64,000 nucleotides of DNA from Guyanagaster necrorhizus (GCF_019112545.1 NW_025064884.1:1290141-1354140), one strand, 5' to 3'. Counted from the first letter of the stretch, positions 9,887 through 24,540 are shown. Made by a program: numbers and translations. Notes: generated by a model from the letters alone, not told the origin.

Positions 9887-12800
9887 TCTGGCAGTCACAG
9901 ACTTAGACACTAAGGAAGTCTTTCTAGGACATGACTGGCTGATCAGGCACAACCCACTGATCAACTGGAAGACTGAAAAGATTATCTTTATGTGGTGCAA
10001 GTGCTGCAAGATCCCCTTCAAATTGTCAGATGAAGATCCTGAAGATTGTTAGGATGAAGAGATGGAAGATGGGAAGACCATCTTAGCCATTGACATCCAA
10101 TGAGAAATTCATATTTGAGCAATCCACTATGCCAATGACTTGGTGGCCAAGGCCAATGAGCAGAAGAAGGGGAGGATATTCAAAGAAATAGTTTCAGAAT
10201 AGGCCTGAGAGTTCTGAGATCTATTTGAGAAGGAGAGTTTTGATAAACTCCTAGCACCCAAGCTGTGGGATCATGCCATCAAATTAATCTCAAATGCCAA
10301 TGCAAATCTCAATTGCAAAACCTATCTATTAGAGAACAATGAGCAGCAGAAACTTGATAAGTTCCTTGACAAAAATCTATTCAGCAGAAGAATCTGACCC
10401 TCCAAATCCCCTATGGCCTCTCTCTTCTTCTTTGTCAAAAAGAAGGATGGCAAGCTATATCTGGTACAGGACTACCACAAATTAAACGAGATAACAATTA
10501 AAAATTATTACCCATTGCTCCTAATCTCAGAATTAATGGACAAACTCTGGAGAGCATAGTATTACACCAAACTCGACATGTGGTAGAGGTACAACAATAT
10601 ACAAATCAAGAAGGGAGATGAATGGAAGGTGGCCTTCTGGACCAACCAAGGACTCTTTGAACTAACAGTAATGTTCTTTGGACTTACCAATTCACTGGTC
10701 ACCTTTCAGTGGATGATGAATGATATCTTCAAAGACCTCATTGCTACAGAAAAAGTCACCATCTATCTTGATGACATTCTTATCATGTCAAAGACAAGAG
10801 AGGAACATAGGAAACTGATATGTCAGGTACTGACACTAATGAGGAAGCACAAACTATTCCTCAAAGCAGAGAAGTGTGAGTTTGAAGTACTTGAAACTGA
10901 ATACCTCAGGGTCATCATCAGCAAAGGAAGTATATGCATGGATCTCATCAAGATCATTGGAGTCACTGAATGGTCCACATCTGTCAAGAAAAAAGAGCTC
11001 CAATCATTCTTGGGCTTTATCAACTTCTATTGTCGATTCATCTGAGACTACAGCAAGATAGTCCACCCAATGACACAGCTTACTGAGAATACTCCATGGA
11101 CCTAGGGGCCTTCTCAGCAAGCTGTCTTTGATGACTTTAAGAGGTGGCTGGTGGAGGACATGATACTCACCATTCCGATGCAAGATAGAAAATTCCAAGT
11201 TGAGGCTGACTTTAGCAAGGATGCCATTGGGGCCATACTGTCACAGAAACAGAAGGGAAGATGACAACCAGTTGCATTCCTCTCCAAAGTGCTTACAGTC
11301 ACAGAATGGAATTATGAGATTTATGATAAGGAACTACTTGCTGTCATGCTTGCATTAGAGGAGTGGTGATACTACTTGATTGGGGCTACTGAAGTTTTCA
11401 AGATTTAGACCAATCATCAAAACCTTCAGTATTTTTGGCAACCCCAGAAATTAAATCACCACTAAGCCAGATGAGTCATGAAGCTTAGTCAATACCAATA
11501 CACTCTTCATTACAAAGCTGGGATGGCAAACAAGAAGGCTGACCTTTTGAGTCAGAGGGCAGATCATGACCAGGGGAGAGGTGACAATGAGAGTGTGACA
11601 CTACTATAGTCCAAACACTTTTGGACCATGATAATGCCTATAGAAGAGGAAATCCATGAGTGAATCAAGAGTGCAACTCAGGACAGCCACAAGTGGGATC
11701 AGCAGGTGGCTCTATTGCTCAATTACAAGTGAGGAATGATGAAGAAAGAGGAAATGATCTGCTATGACAGAAGGATCTACATTCTCTGAGATCAAGGATT
11801 ATATGGTGAAATCATTGCCATCTGCCATGATCATATCACTGCTGGTCACTCTGGCATCACCAAAACCAAAGAACTAATACTACAGGAATACTGGTGGCCA
11901 AAAATAGGTACTGACATCATCACATATGTCAAAGCATGTAAAGTCTGTCAACAAGAGAAATCATTGATGCAACTATGAGCTGCACCACTCCACCTGAATA
12001 AAGTCCCTTCATCACTATAGATGCATATTTCTATGGACATGATCACTAAACTTCTGGAGTGCAATAGCTATAATGCCATCATGGTCATAGTCAACTGCTT
12101 CTCAAAAGCGATCATTCTAATCACATGCTCAACAGAACTAACCTCCAAAGGATGGGCAAAAATCCTGCATGATGAGGTCTATACCAAATATAACATGCCT
12201 CAAGTGATCATTTCAGATAGGAGCTCTCAGTTCATCTCCAAATTTCTAGACAATCTCTACTGCCTCTTAAACATCAAATGAAATGCTTTGATTGTATACC
12301 ACCCTTAAACTGATGAGCAAACTGAGTACACCAACCAGGAGGTGGAAAAGTATCTTTGCCTGTTCATCAACTACTGGCAAGATGACTGGATGGAATGGCT
12401 GGCCCTTGCTGTCTTCCAACATAATAACTGAGTACACTCAGTGACAGAGAAGATGCCATTCTTTATTAATCACAGCCAACATCCAAATATTACCCAAACT
12501 GAATGACACCACATCGCAACTCCAGCTTCTATAGACTTCACTATTACCATGAAAAAAATTCATTCTGAAACCAAGACCACTCTTGAAAAGGCTGCCACTG
12601 CAATAATGAAACAATATAACAAACATCATCATACAGCATACACATATAATGTCAATAACAAGGTCTGGCTCGATATGACCAACCTTCACCTTCCACATCC
12701 TAAATGCAAACTGGCCAATAAACATACTGGCCTCTTCTCTATTATCTCCAAAGTTGGTACAAGTGTCTATAAATTACAGTTACCACCAACTTGGAAGATA

Positions 12801-13094
12801 CACAATGTCTTCAATAAAGCATTGTTAACCCTATACATCACACCTGCATTTCTGAACCAGGAATGACCACCATCTCCTCTCCCTGATCTCATTGACAACA
12901 AGAAACACTATGAAGTCGATCAAGTTTTAAACCACAAACTACAGAAAGTGAGGGTAAAAGGGGGTGGCAAAACTATGATGGTCGATTATCTGATAAGCTG
13001 GAAGGGTTATGGACTGGAATCCAACCAGTGGATAAACAAAAAGTCAATGAACACCAATGCTGCCATCCATAACTATGAACTATCTCTAAATTAA
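9887..13094 (+). pseudogene. Degenerate pol of element C
   Basis: Remains of gypsy Pol. The start reads as protease tail (VFLGHDWLIRHNPLINW). The RT in the open segment 10629-11045 keeps an intact YLDDILIM. Former Trp/Arg/Gln codons now read as stops, for example TAG at about 10580 in the DxRWGY region. RNase H is near 11200-11450. Integrase begins near 11800, with an open piece at 12021-12281 (MISDRSSQF-like). The GPF region reads TGLF and a chromodomain follows, ending at 13094. A purine tract at 13115-13127 precedes the LTR. No long frame remains, so it is non-functional. Confidence 0.85.
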
Positions 13095-13127
13095 GCCATC
13101 AGGATGATGGTCTTAAGGAGGGAGTAA

Positions 13128-13583
13128 TGTTATGATTTTTCATTTTATCATTAACCTTAGACTCCTATTCATGCTTAGTCAGAGTGCTAATACAAGCACT
13201 TAGAATCATAGGATAAGGCTTAGTCATCACAACTAGCCAACTCTGTCATTATTTCTTGATACAACCAGCACCTGATGACACACAATCAGCCTTTTATATG
13301 CAGTAATGATGCTCTAAAACAAAGGGCACCATGGATATAGGAGCATACAATTAGTCATAGTATTTTTAGTGTGACTTGTACAATATTTAAGACCATTTGC
13401 TTTTGCTGATAATCCTCAGCTTCAAGCTAAAGTTTATTCTATACTATCCTTTCTTGAGCCAACTCTCTTAGCCTTATGACACATTGATCAGATTATGTAT
13501 CAGTAAACTCAGCTGATCCCTCGAAGTGTGAAGAGACAGCTGTTTATCACATGTATCTGTTCATGTAACACTTGGATCTAACA
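13128..13583 (+). repeat. 3' LTR of element C (456 bp, complete)
   Basis: It begins TGTTATGATTTTTC after the purine tract and ends GGATCTAACA. It holds the TATTTAAG box and the AGCTTCAAGCTAA segment shared by all LTRs of this family. It is the best template for the sequence missing in the gap of element A. Confidence 0.92.
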
Positions 13584-16100
13584 TTCATCTTCTTGGTCAG
13601 TCAGGACAAGTGGTAGGTTGGAAAGGTCACCCTCAGACTGGCTCGATGATGAGTGACAAAACTGAGAGTGCCAAAATGAGGTCATTTACCAGTATTTCCC
13701 TGCCTGAAACCTCAACATCCTCTTCAACTATGATGAGGCCCTTTGACAAGAAGAGCAGAGGCAGCAAATAGCACCATGACTAGTTTTCAGCAAGCTTGAG
13801 GAACATATCCTCAAGAGCAGGAGACAGAGAAGACAGGCTGCTGAGTACAATGAAGAACACAGGGAAGAGCAATGAGCCACTGAAAGAGCTCAACTGGAGA
13901 GGGCTAACATCTCCAACTGGTATGGAATCTGGCCTGAGGTTGCATCCATACTTGCACCAGTCTGGGCCAACCCATCTCTCTCTACCCTCATCTTCTGAGA
14001 ATCCAGCATTGGATCTGACCTATAGAGTGAAAACTGCTGATGAAACAAAACCATTGCAGCTGGTGGCCACATCTCTGATATTGCTCTATGCCCCTCAATC
14101 CTACAGTATCCCCCTCTCTAAAGGATCCTCAGCATCGACATTACATTCAGAGACAATAAGTCTGTTCTTGGACACTATAGGCTATGAGTCTCTGAGATTG
14201 CTCACATCCCTGCCTGTGCACTCTGAGGATTCTTTGGGAGTCAAGTGGTTAGACAGCTACTCGACAATGAATACAGGTGAAACATCCAGCTCTATCATGA
14301 GCATGTGAAGGCAGTGAGAGCAACAGAAGGAAACCAGTATGATGAACATATTGGAAGCCAGCTAGCTACTATCTATCTCAATTCCTCCAACACTTCAGGC
14401 TCTAGCACTGGCTCCAGCACTCAGCCAGAGCAGCAGAACAACAGTCCAACCATTAGGAGATGAGGAGAATTCTTATGCCCCACCTGCTGTCTCCCTTGAG
14501 GGGGATGATGAGGATGCAGAAAATGAGAAAACTGAAAGTAGTGATCCATCCCACACTGAGGAAGGCCTCTCATACCTCATCACAGAAGATATGAATGAAG
14601 AAGAATTGGAAGAGATGATACAGGAAGCAAGGAATCACAAATATCAGGAGCTTTATTTGTGAGAGGTAAACTTTCTATAGCATGATGCTATCTGAGTAGC
14701 ATCACAACTAGGACAATTATATCTTCAATCACTAATTGATGAAAAGACAGAAATACTAAGACACATGGCAACCAACTATACCACTATTGAGTACAACAGG
14801 AGGCACCCAAAAGACCAGATCTGTCAGCTGCTGGCATACCAAATGCTGAAACAAATCTGACTAATGCTAAGGTCGCTATCCATCACTCCAAAGCAAGCTG
14901 TATATATGGCACCATCCATCTGAAGCATGTTCTTCTACTCAGCATCCTCATCCCAATCTACAGCAACCTGGCTTTCTTGAAGCCAGGCCCCAATGAACAA
15001 CCCACCAACTTCATACCAAAACCCTTAAACCAGCAAAGAGAGCTGAATGCTTGGAGCCCAGCCTCCAGCTGATGAAGCAACCAAAAGTGAGACAAAAAAA
15101 GAACTGATCCAGGATGATTCTGAAGCAGTACACCTAGAATTCACTATTAGGAATAGGGTCATAGTATGAAGAGAAGAGCCTCCACAAGAGAGTCTAGTCA
15201 CAGATGACAATTCACTTCATTCATTCTCTGGTTCACTACAAGAGTGACACCAATCTCCATTCTCTAATTGGCCCAACCCAATAGACACACTGCCAACTGA
15301 TGCAGCTGTCTTACAATGCCACTCAGACCTACTTTGGAAGCTCCACCCTTTCAAAGAGGCCTCTGATGATATTGACAGATTCCTCATGGACTGCAAACAA
15401 TACTTTGAGGTCTACATTGGGTATCTGGGAACTGATATGAACAAGGTCATCTTTGCTGCCTTCTACCTTGAGAAGAAGGCAAAGACCTGGTGGATTTTCA
15501 TCTCTCCAAACTTTTGATCAATGACTCAGGAGCACTACTGATACCTCTTGTGGCTCATCTTTAAACAAATATTATACAATAAATTCATTGATCTGGCAGT
15601 ACAAAAAGTGCATAAACAAAAGATCAAGGAATACAAAATGAGTGATAGGGCAGCAACAGACTATTTTGATGAGCTAGAATGCCTTACCAAGCTCACTGGT
15701 ATTCAAAATGATACAGCCAATGATGGCCAGATGGTCAAGGCCCTCAAATGAGGGGTCCCCTCCTTCTACATTACAATGGTCTCTGTGATCAGCATTAAAA
15801 CCTTGATGCCAGTCAGCTATGATGAATGGAAGGAATGGATCATTGAAATGTATAAGGAGTGGCAAAGGCAGAAAGTGGAACAATCAACTTTGCAAGATTA
15901 CTCAAAGAAACTGACCCCACCAACTCTGAACAAGTTATCAGAGACAACTGCTGGGAAACCACAGGGACCTTCTATGACCTCAACCTCAATCTATGGCACT
16001 CAGAAGACAGGAACCAGAATGACATACACCAGAGTGAGCAAACCTATGGATATAGACTAAATGAAGAAGGAGGGAAAATGCTTTAATTGCAGCCAGAAAC
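13584..16100 (+). pseudogene. Degenerate gag region of element D
   Basis: The order matches element B: a Ser-rich part (open piece 13796-14308), an acidic segment (about 14500-14650), a linker, then a capsid domain (about 15300-15860; open pieces 15548-15751 and 15776-16060) and a damaged CCHC knuckle near 16075-16125, where GKCFNCSQK is readable. Capsid phrases such as AATDYFDELE match B (ATDYFDKLE) and E (ATDYFDELK). Many stops are present. The roughly 1.7 kb of coding-like sequence before the capsid supports the long gag as a family trait. Confidence 0.75.
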
Positions 16101-16479
16101 GGCACATAGCAATGGACTGATAGTACTTCTGTAGTTATCTCTATGCCTGTTTCTACTGCACATTCGAATATACCACATACTTTTATCCCACACACCAAAG
16201 AATTGCTAAAAAAGACTCAACTGCTGACAGGCTGAACAGAGGCAGTGAGCCCCACTACTTGGCTCAAACCATTCAACACTGAACAGACCTGGAGGGCCAT
16301 CAAAGATGCCAAAGATGAAGTAGTGGCAAAAGCTGTACTTCACAATTGGATTCATCAAACTCACATCAAAGAAGTGGTAGAAGAGACAATTAAAGAAATA
16401 AAGGAGGTTGAACAAAATCAGGCTCTAGAATGGCTCAATGAACTACACAGACTATGAAGATTTCTCTAGCAGTCTAAGA

Positions 16480-19400
16480 TGCCTGGACAAGACCTGCTCA
16501 CTAAGGCCCAGATCAAGATGCTCATATCTCAGACAACCTATGCTGTAACTGCTCTAATTGATAGTGGCTGCATTGGCAGTTCAATTAATCAAACCTTCAT
16601 CAACAGGCACAATCTCCCTACCTGAGCTACAGCAGTGCCAATTCCAGTTTACAATGTGGATGAAACAAAAAATCAAGCTGGCTCAATCACAAAATTTGTT
16701 GAGCTTAGGCTCACAATCAGAGATCATTTCAAGCGAATTAACCTGGCTGTGACTGATCTCAGGACCAAGGAAGTCTTTCTTGGCCATGATTGGTTGATAT
16801 GTCACAATCTGCTAATCAATTAGAAAACCAGAAGAATCACATTCACCAGATGCTGCTGTCAGAAACTCCCATTCAAATTACTGGATGAGGACTCAGAGAA
16901 TCACTGAGATGAGGAGATGGAGAATGGAAAAACCATCCTTACCATCAACCTTCAGCAGGAAATACATATCCAGGCAGTCTATCATGCCAATGATCTGGCA
17001 GCTAAGACCAACAAACACAGAGAGGAGAAAACCTTCAAAGAGATAGTGCTTAAATAGGCACAAGACTATAAGGATCTCTTTGAGAAAGAGAATTTTGATG
17101 AACTACCAGAATCAAAGCCATAGGATCATGCAATTGAATTGATCCCAAATACCAACACCAACTTGGATTGTAAAACCTATCTTTTTGGCAACAATAAACA
17201 GCAGGAGCTTGACAAATTTCTCAATGAAAATTTATCCAGTGGGTGGATCCACCTGTCCAAATCTCCCATGGCCTTCTCCTTCTTCTTTGTCAAAAAGAAG
17301 GATGAAAAGCTCAGGCCAGTTCAGGATTATTGAAAACTCAATGAAATAACCATTAAGAATTGATATTCCCTTCCTCTGATCTTGGAGTTAATGGACAAAC
17401 TCAAGGGCACCAAGTACTACACTAAACTTGATGTCAGATAGGGCTATAATAATGTCTGCATTAAGGAGAGAGATGAGTGGAAGGCCACTTTCAGGACCAA
17501 CTGAGGGTTGTTCAAACCTACAGTTATGTTTTTTGGACTCATGAACTCCTCAGCAATGTTTCAATGGATGATGAATGACATTTTTCAGGATCTTATCTCC
17601 ACCAGAAAGGTCACTATCTACCTCGATGACATCCTGATCATGTTCAAAACAAAGAAAGAGCACTGACAACTAGTATGACAAGTACTAGCCCTCATGAGGA
17701 AACACAAATTATTTCTCAAGGCAGAAAAGTGCAAGTTCAAAGTACTTGAGATAGAGTACCTCAGAGTGATCATTAGTGAGGGGAGCATATGAATGGATCC
17801 CATCAAGGTGGCTGGAGCTGACAAAAAAGGAGCTACAGTCTTTCCTCAGGTTCACAAACTTCTATCATCATTTTATTCAGAACTACAGCAAAATTATATG
17901 GCCTATGACACAACTAACCAGAAATGCTCCTTGGACCTGGAGTTTCTTCTAACAAACCACATTCAATGACCTGAAACAATGACTAGTGGAAGATGTCATA
18001 CTTGCTATTCTGACTCAGGAAGAGAGATTTTGAGTAGAAGCCAATTCGAGTGAGGGAGCCATTAGAGCCATCCTATCTCAGAAACAGGGAGGAAAGTGGT
18101 GACTGGTCACATTTCTCTTCAAGGTGCTCACTGTTACTAAGCAAAATTATGAAATTTATGATAAAGAACTACTTGCAATAATGCTCACCTTGGAGGAATA
18201 GAGGCATTACCTTATTGGAGCTGTGGAGATGTTTGAAATCTGGACTGACCACTAAAACCTCTGCTACTTCTGACAGCCACAGAAGCTGAATTGCCAACAG
18301 GCCCAATGAGTCATGGAGTTAAGCCAATATCAGTACATACTTCATCATAAGACAGGCATGGCAAACAAGAAGGCCAATCTCCTTAGTAGATGGGCAGACC
18401 ATAATCAGAGGAGCATAGACAATAAAGAAGTGATATTATTGTGGCCCAAACACTTTAGAGCCATGATAATGCCAACCAAAGAAGAGGTCCATAAACACAT
18501 TAAAAGTGCAACATGAGACAGCCACAAATAGAATCAATGCATGGCCCCATCTCTCAATCATGAACAAGAGATGACAAAGGAAGGAGGATTAATCTGCTAT
18601 GATGGGAGGATCTATATCTCAAGAGACCAACAACTCTGCAGCAATATCATTGCCATCTGTCATGACCACATGACTGCTGGACATCCTGGTATCACCAAAA
18701 CTAAGAAACTGATACTATGGGAATACTGATGGCCAAAGATGGGAAACAACATTACAGCCTATGTCAGAGCATGCAAGGTTTGTCAATGAGGAAAGTCATC
18801 AATATAGGCATGAGCCATCCCACTACATCCTAATGAGATTCCATCATCCCTATAAACTCACATCTCTGTTGACATGATCACTGGATTACCAGATTGCAAT
18901 GAATATGATGCTATCATCATCATCATAGACAGGTTCTCAAAGGCAATCATTCTGATTGTCTGCTTTACAGAACTAACATCTGAAGGATGGGCAAAAATCT
19001 TATGAGATGAAGTCTATGCCAAATATGACATGCCTCAAGTAGTCATCTCTGACAGAGGACCCCAATTTGTTTCCAAATTCCTCAATGACCTCTACTGCCT
19101 ATTAAGCATCTGGCACAACACCTTTACTGCATATCATCCTCAGACTGATAGACAGACCAAGCAGATAAATCAAGAAGTCAATAAATACCTCTGCCTGTTC
19201 ATTAACTATTGCCAGGATGATTGGGTCAAGTGGCTAGCATTAGCTGCATTCCAGCATAATAATTGCATCCATTCTGCAATAGGAAAAACTCTCTTTTTTA
19301 TTAATCATGGCCACCATCTCAACATCACCCAAACTGAATGATACTACACTACAACTCCCACATCCACAGACTTTGCCACAACTATGGCAAAGATTCATTC

Positions 19401-19929
19401 AGAAATAAAAATTGCATTTGAACATGTCACCAAAACAATGATATGCTAATATAACAAACATTATCATATAGCTCATACATACTCAACCAATGATAAGGTC
19501 TGGTTGGACACAACCAACCTTCATCTCTTATGGCCAAAACACAAGTTATCAGATAAACAGATTGGCCTTTTTTTTATAATCTCCAAGGTTGGAGCTAGCA
19601 CCTACAAACTATATTTACCACCAACCTGGCAGATTCATGATGTCTTCAATGAGACATTATTAACATCATACATCACTCCAGCATTCCTGAACCAGGAACA
19701 CCTGCCTCCTCTGCCCTCTGACCTTATTGACAACAAAGAACATTATGAAGTTGACCAAGTTCTACATCACAAACTACAAAAAATTTGGGTGAAAGAGGGC
19801 AAAACAATAACCATGATTGATTACCTCATCAGCTAGAAGGGCTATAGCCCAGAATCAAACCAGTGGATTAACAAAAAGCTTATGAGCATAGATGGCACCA
19901 TATGCAACTATGAATTATCTCTAAATTAA
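16480..19929 (+). pseudogene. Degenerate pol of element D
   Basis: Protease near 16500-16800 (LIDSGCIGSS, then VFLGHDWLI). RT near 17200-17870 has an intact YLDDILIM at about 17620. RNase H lies near 18000-18270, and the zinc region of integrase begins near 18600. The integrase core at 19030-19341 keeps ISDRGPQF but reads Lys at the catalytic Glu position (RQTKQ). A GLF in place of GPF and a chromodomain remnant (YEVDQVLHH) follow. Stops occur throughout. A purine tract, AAGAAGGGGG, lies before the LTR. Confidence 0.85.
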
Positions 19930-19962
19930 GCTATCAGGATGATGGTCTTAAGAAGGGGGTAA

Positions 19963-20421
19963 TATTACAATTTTTCTCTCTTTTTCCCTATTTTACCTCT
20001 ATTTACACTTAGTCAGAGTGCTAAGACAGGCACCTAAGACTGTGGGATAAAGCTTGGTCATCACAACCAGCCAAGTCAGTCATTGTTCCTTAATACAACA
20101 GCATTGCCGACAATACACAATTAGCCTATTATGAATAACAGTGACAATAAAGGACAATGGGCACAAAGAGCCCAAGAGGACACAATTAGTTATCTGCACA
20201 ATTAGCATACCTTGTACAGTATTTAAGGCACTCACTCTTGCTGAGATAAACTCCAGCTTTGAGCTAAAGTTTATTCTACACTATATTCACTTGAGCCAAT
20301 CTCTATGGTCTTGTCACCAAAGACTATTATTCACAACAAGTGAACTCTGATGTTCCACTCAAAGTGTGAAGTGACATCAGTTTATCATGTGTCTATAGTC
20401 ACATGCAACTTGAGTCTAACA
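19963..20421 (+). repeat. 3' LTR of element D (459 bp)
   Basis: It starts TATTACAATTTT, where the expected TG is now TA through a G-to-A change, and ends GAGTCTAACA. It contains AGCTTTGAGCTAA. It abuts minus-strand sequence of element E. Confidence 0.88.
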
Positions 20422-23400
20422 CATAGCCTCTTGCAGATTTATGGTAAGGATTGTTTTGCTGTCTTTTATCTCCTCATCTCATTGGTCTTCAGAATCTTTG
20501 TCAGACAGTTTAAACAGGAGCTTTTGGCATCAACATTTGGCAAATGTAATTCATCTGGTTTTCCAGTTGATAAGCAGATTATGATGGATGAGTCAGTTAT
20601 GGCTAAGAAAGACTTTCTTGGTGCTAAGATCAGTCACAGCTAAGTCAATTCATTCAGAGTGATCACTGATTGTGAGTCTAAGCTCAACAAATTCAGTAAT
20701 TGAACTGGCTTGGTTCTTTGTCCTATCCACATTGTAGACTGGGATAAGAGCCACAGTGGCCTGAGTAGATAGTTGGTGCTTAATGACAAAAGCACAATTA
20801 ATTAAACTACTGGTGCAGCCACTATCAATCAAGGTGGTCATTGCATGGATACTATGAGACATGAGCATCTTGATTTGGGCTTTGGTCAATAGATCCTGGC
20901 CTGAGGTTTTGGACCATCAGATAAACTTTTGTGGTCCTTAGAGTTCCTTGAGCCATTCCAGTGCTTGACAGCATTCAGCCTTTTTTATTTCTTCAATTAT
21001 GTTATCAATAACTTCTTTGGCCCAGGTTTTGTGGACCCAGTTCTGCAGTATGGCTTTGGCAGCAGCCTCAGTTTTTGCATCCTTAATGGTCTGCCAAGTC
21101 CATTTGATATTGAACAGCTTGAGCCAGCCAATGGAGCTCTGCCCTTATTTGGCCCTTGGATAGTTGAGTTTTTTTAGGTGATTATTTAGTGTGTATAGAA
21201 ATAGTAGGTATATTCAAATGCACAGATAATTTAAGCATATTGGTAATTACAGAGGCATTATTAGTCTGACTAGTGGCTACTGATGGCACACCATAAAGTT
21301 CTTTGGCTGTCTCAGTGGAATCACTCACTGACCAGCCCTATCTTTTACTTTCTCCTCTTTGGTTTCTGTGCTGAGTCCTTCCTTCTTCTTTTGGAGTTCA
21401 GCAATCTGTGCCCATATATCTTCTTGGATTCACTTTTTTTTTGGGCAGTCTCATATCATGTGGCTCTTTTGACCACAGATAAAGCACTTGTCTTTCTTCT
21501 TCATTCAATCTATGTTCATTGGCTTCTCTGTTTCTGTATATGTTGCTCTCATTCCTGTTTTCTGCATACTATAGACTGAGGCTATTGAGAGTCCCAGTGA
21601 TTTTCTGGCAGTTGTCTCCAATGACTTGGAGTTTCCCAGAGTTGGCAGGATCAATTTCTTGGTATAGTCTTACAAGGTCAACTGTTTTGGTTTCTGCCTT
21701 TGTCACTTCTTGTACATTTTGATGATCCTTTCTTTCCACTCATCATATCCAACTGACATTAGAGCTTTTATGCCAATGGTGAAAATCATCATGACATATA
21801 AGGAGGGGACTCCTCTCTTAAAAGCCTTGACTATTCGTCCTTCATTTCTTATATCATTGCAGATACCTATAAGCTTCATGAGCTGTTTCAGCTCATCAAA
21901 GTAGTCTGTAGCCACCTTATCTCTCATCTTGTAATCTTTGATCTTCTGCTTATGTATTTTCTGTACTGCTGAGTCTATAAACTTGTCATGGAGCATCTGT
22001 TTGAAGACTGGCCATGAGAGATATCAGTAGTATCCTTGTGTCATAGAATAAAAGTTCAGTGATAGTAGGATCCACCAGGTTTTAGCCGTTTCCTTGAGAT
22101 AAGAGATAGCAAAGATGATCTGGTTCATATCTGTGCTGAGGTACCCAATGTATACTTTGAAGTACTGCTCATAGTCAACAAAAAAGTGATCAATGTTGTC
22201 AGATGCTCCTTTGAAGAGACAGAGTTTCCAAAGCAAGTCAGACTTGCATTGCAACATGGCCATGTTTTCTGATAAGAGTTCCATGGAGTTTGGCCATTCC
22301 CCAAAGAGTGGATGGTGCTATTCCTTAGGCAGTTCTAGGAAGGAGTGTAGCAAGTTGTTATTGGCTACAGGGTTTCTCTGGAGTGTGGCCTCCTTTCGCA
22401 CTATTACTCTGTCTCATACTGTAAACCCCAGGCAGACTGCTTCAGAGTCATCTCAGACTGGTTCCTTTCTGTGTTCACTTTCAGTGGCCTCATCTGCTGG
22501 TGGCTGTGCAGCTAGTAGTTGACTTCCAGTCTTTATTCAGGGATTTTGATAGACAATGGGCTATTCTTTAGGCTGAGTTTGGGTTTGGACAAGCTGAGTT
22601 GCTGATGATCATGTTGATGGAGTGGAATAAGAGTATTGGCTCTGTTAGCTTCAGATTGAAGCTGCTGGCCAATTCCTTGATTTTAGAGAGGCAGATGGTG
22701 ATTGTGACATTAGTCATACTTCAAACCTAGATTGATATAGCACCATCTGCCAGAGTGGATCCTCCAGATGCTACTAGTTGTAGATATTAATAGCATATTC
22801 TATCATGATATACTGCAAAATCTTCTTTTGTTTTTCTGGTTCTGCATTAATATATAATTTTCCTAAGTGTGATATCAACCAGTTGGTATCACACTATAGA
22901 AATATTACTTCCATTTCATATAAGTCCTGGTACTCTCCTGCTCAAGTCCTCTATATTTCTTCTTTCAATGCTTCTTTATCTGTATCTTTGTGGACATAGT
23001 CAATATATTTGCATGGTTTCTCATTGCTCTCTGTTTTATCTTCTCTTTTCTCATTGTCCTCCTCTTCTCCTTCAAGGAGGAAACTGACAGGCCAGCCAAA
23101 GAAGATTGTGTCATGCAGTCCTGTAGTTGCTGGATCTGGCTTTGTTGGAAGCCAGAGTGGCATTGAATACTGCTTAGAGACTGCTTCCAATGTTGTCATA
23201 CTGATTTTTCTCTGCTGCTCACACTGCCTCCAGTCTCTCACTATAGAGGCAAAAGTTTCTGTAATATTTCTCATTGAGGAATAGTTGAGCAGCTTGGCTT
23301 TCAAGGTATCCTCAGAGTGCATAATTGGAGATATAGGCATTAAGGGGAACTCATAGCCTGTAGAAGGCAAGAATGGACTCATCATCTTCATTGATGGTGT

Positions 23401-24540
23401 CAACACTTAGGGTATATTGGGAAGAGAGATATTCTGGGGTTTCAGAGTAGGATGCTCAAGAGAGATTTAGACTGGCAGAATGGAAGTCTGCTCATCTGGA
23501 GGGTGAGATTCTGTTGTCTCCTGCTCTTTGTGCTTTATCAGTGGTAAGGACTTTGCTGGGTCCATCCATCCATGAGTCTGTCTCAGTAGAGTGAGTGCTA
23601 GACTTCTAGAATAGAGAGCAGGTTCTGTCAGTTTATAAGTCTAAAGCTCAGAAACTAGAGGTGCCTCACTCAGCAGCCTCAAGCTCTTGTTGTTGTCGAC
23701 AATACTGCATATCATAGACTTTGTCATTATGGAGAGCCTGCCTCTATGTGAGCTCAGCTTCAGATATGTCAAAGTCACTGAGAATATCTTTGCTGACTGT
23801 GTGGAGCTCTTCTGCTATGAAGTCTTGACTGTACCTGTTGATGATATTGTCGACAGTGGGCCTCCAGCTTGTATATTCTTGTCCAGGCTCTATATTCCTG
23901 ATGTATCTGGATGCTGGCTGTAAATGGGAGCTGAATTGTAGGGTGATATAGAGGGAGTCATGCTCAGAATTTGCTGAGAATGCTAGTGAGGATCTTGGAG
24001 CCATCCTAGCAGCATCAAAGGAGTCTCTAATGATGTCTCCAAGCTCACCACATGAGGGAAAGGGATTGTCAGAAGGCACATTGTCAAAAAAGTTGTTGAG
24101 GATATTCTCATCCTTATGGTCAGGGATCAGCAGCTAAACTCATGGGTTTCTGAATCCTGTGAGGCAAGAGTCACTATCTCTGCTTCATGGAGGTTGCAGA
24201 AGGTATATGAGTCCCTCTTTTTCTACAGGACTCCTTGGATCTATTCTCCTAATGTGGGTTTAGGGTACAGCTTGGGTTGAGGGCTGGATGGAGGTTCAGA
24301 GAGAGTTTGGGATGCTGTGGAGGGAGAGGTCAGATGTGACATTTCTTAAGATTTATTATATTTGTTAGAATTCCTGATAGTGCTGGACTGCTCAGGCAGT
24401 AATCAATTGTCTTCTTCAGCAAAGCTGGATGATTACCAGCAAGCCTAACAGTGTTCTGATGATGGAGATGAGGAGTTTGAAGAACTTGTGATCAAAGTTC
24501 AGAGATTCAGGGCTGATTGATGATATTCAGTTTTCTCCAC
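20422..24540 (-). pseudogene. Degenerate gag-protease of element E
   Basis: In element order: a remnant of the hydrophobic leader peptide (24530-24380), a Ser-rich region with an open piece at 24079-23744, an acidic segment (23406-22951), capsid (about 22284-21703, with YFDELKQLMKL) and a CCHC knuckle at about 21510-21450 whose spacer now contains a stop. Protease is at 20889-20650 with DSG intact (LIDSGCTSS). Stops and frame changes make it non-coding. It mirrors B and D, so the long gag is present in three independent copies. Confidence 0.8.

Larger units (their letters stand above)
9887..13583 (+). mobile_element. Ty3/gypsy element C (right part)
   Basis: The element starts abruptly in the protease region and runs through RT, RNase H, integrase and chromodomain to a complete 3' LTR. 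Its 5' part is not next to it, and I infer that this lies left of the window beyond elements A and B. It is very poor in CpG and has many in-frame TGA/TAG codons. Its right end abuts the gag region of element D. Confidence 0.88.
13584..20421 (+). mobile_element. Ty3/gypsy element D (right part)
   Basis: This copy starts inside the long gag region directly after the LTR of element C; it has no 5' LTR, primer-binding site or leader ORF here. It continues through capsid, knuckle, protease, RT, RNase H, integrase and chromodomain to a 3' LTR at 19963-20421. The abrupt start fits insertion of element C into D. It is strongly depleted in CpG. Confidence 0.87.

Noticed and set aside
13128..13583. 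LTR of C considered as the 5' LTR of D
   Set aside because: The sequence after it is the middle of the gag region; there is no primer-binding site or leader ORF, unlike after the LTRs of B and E.
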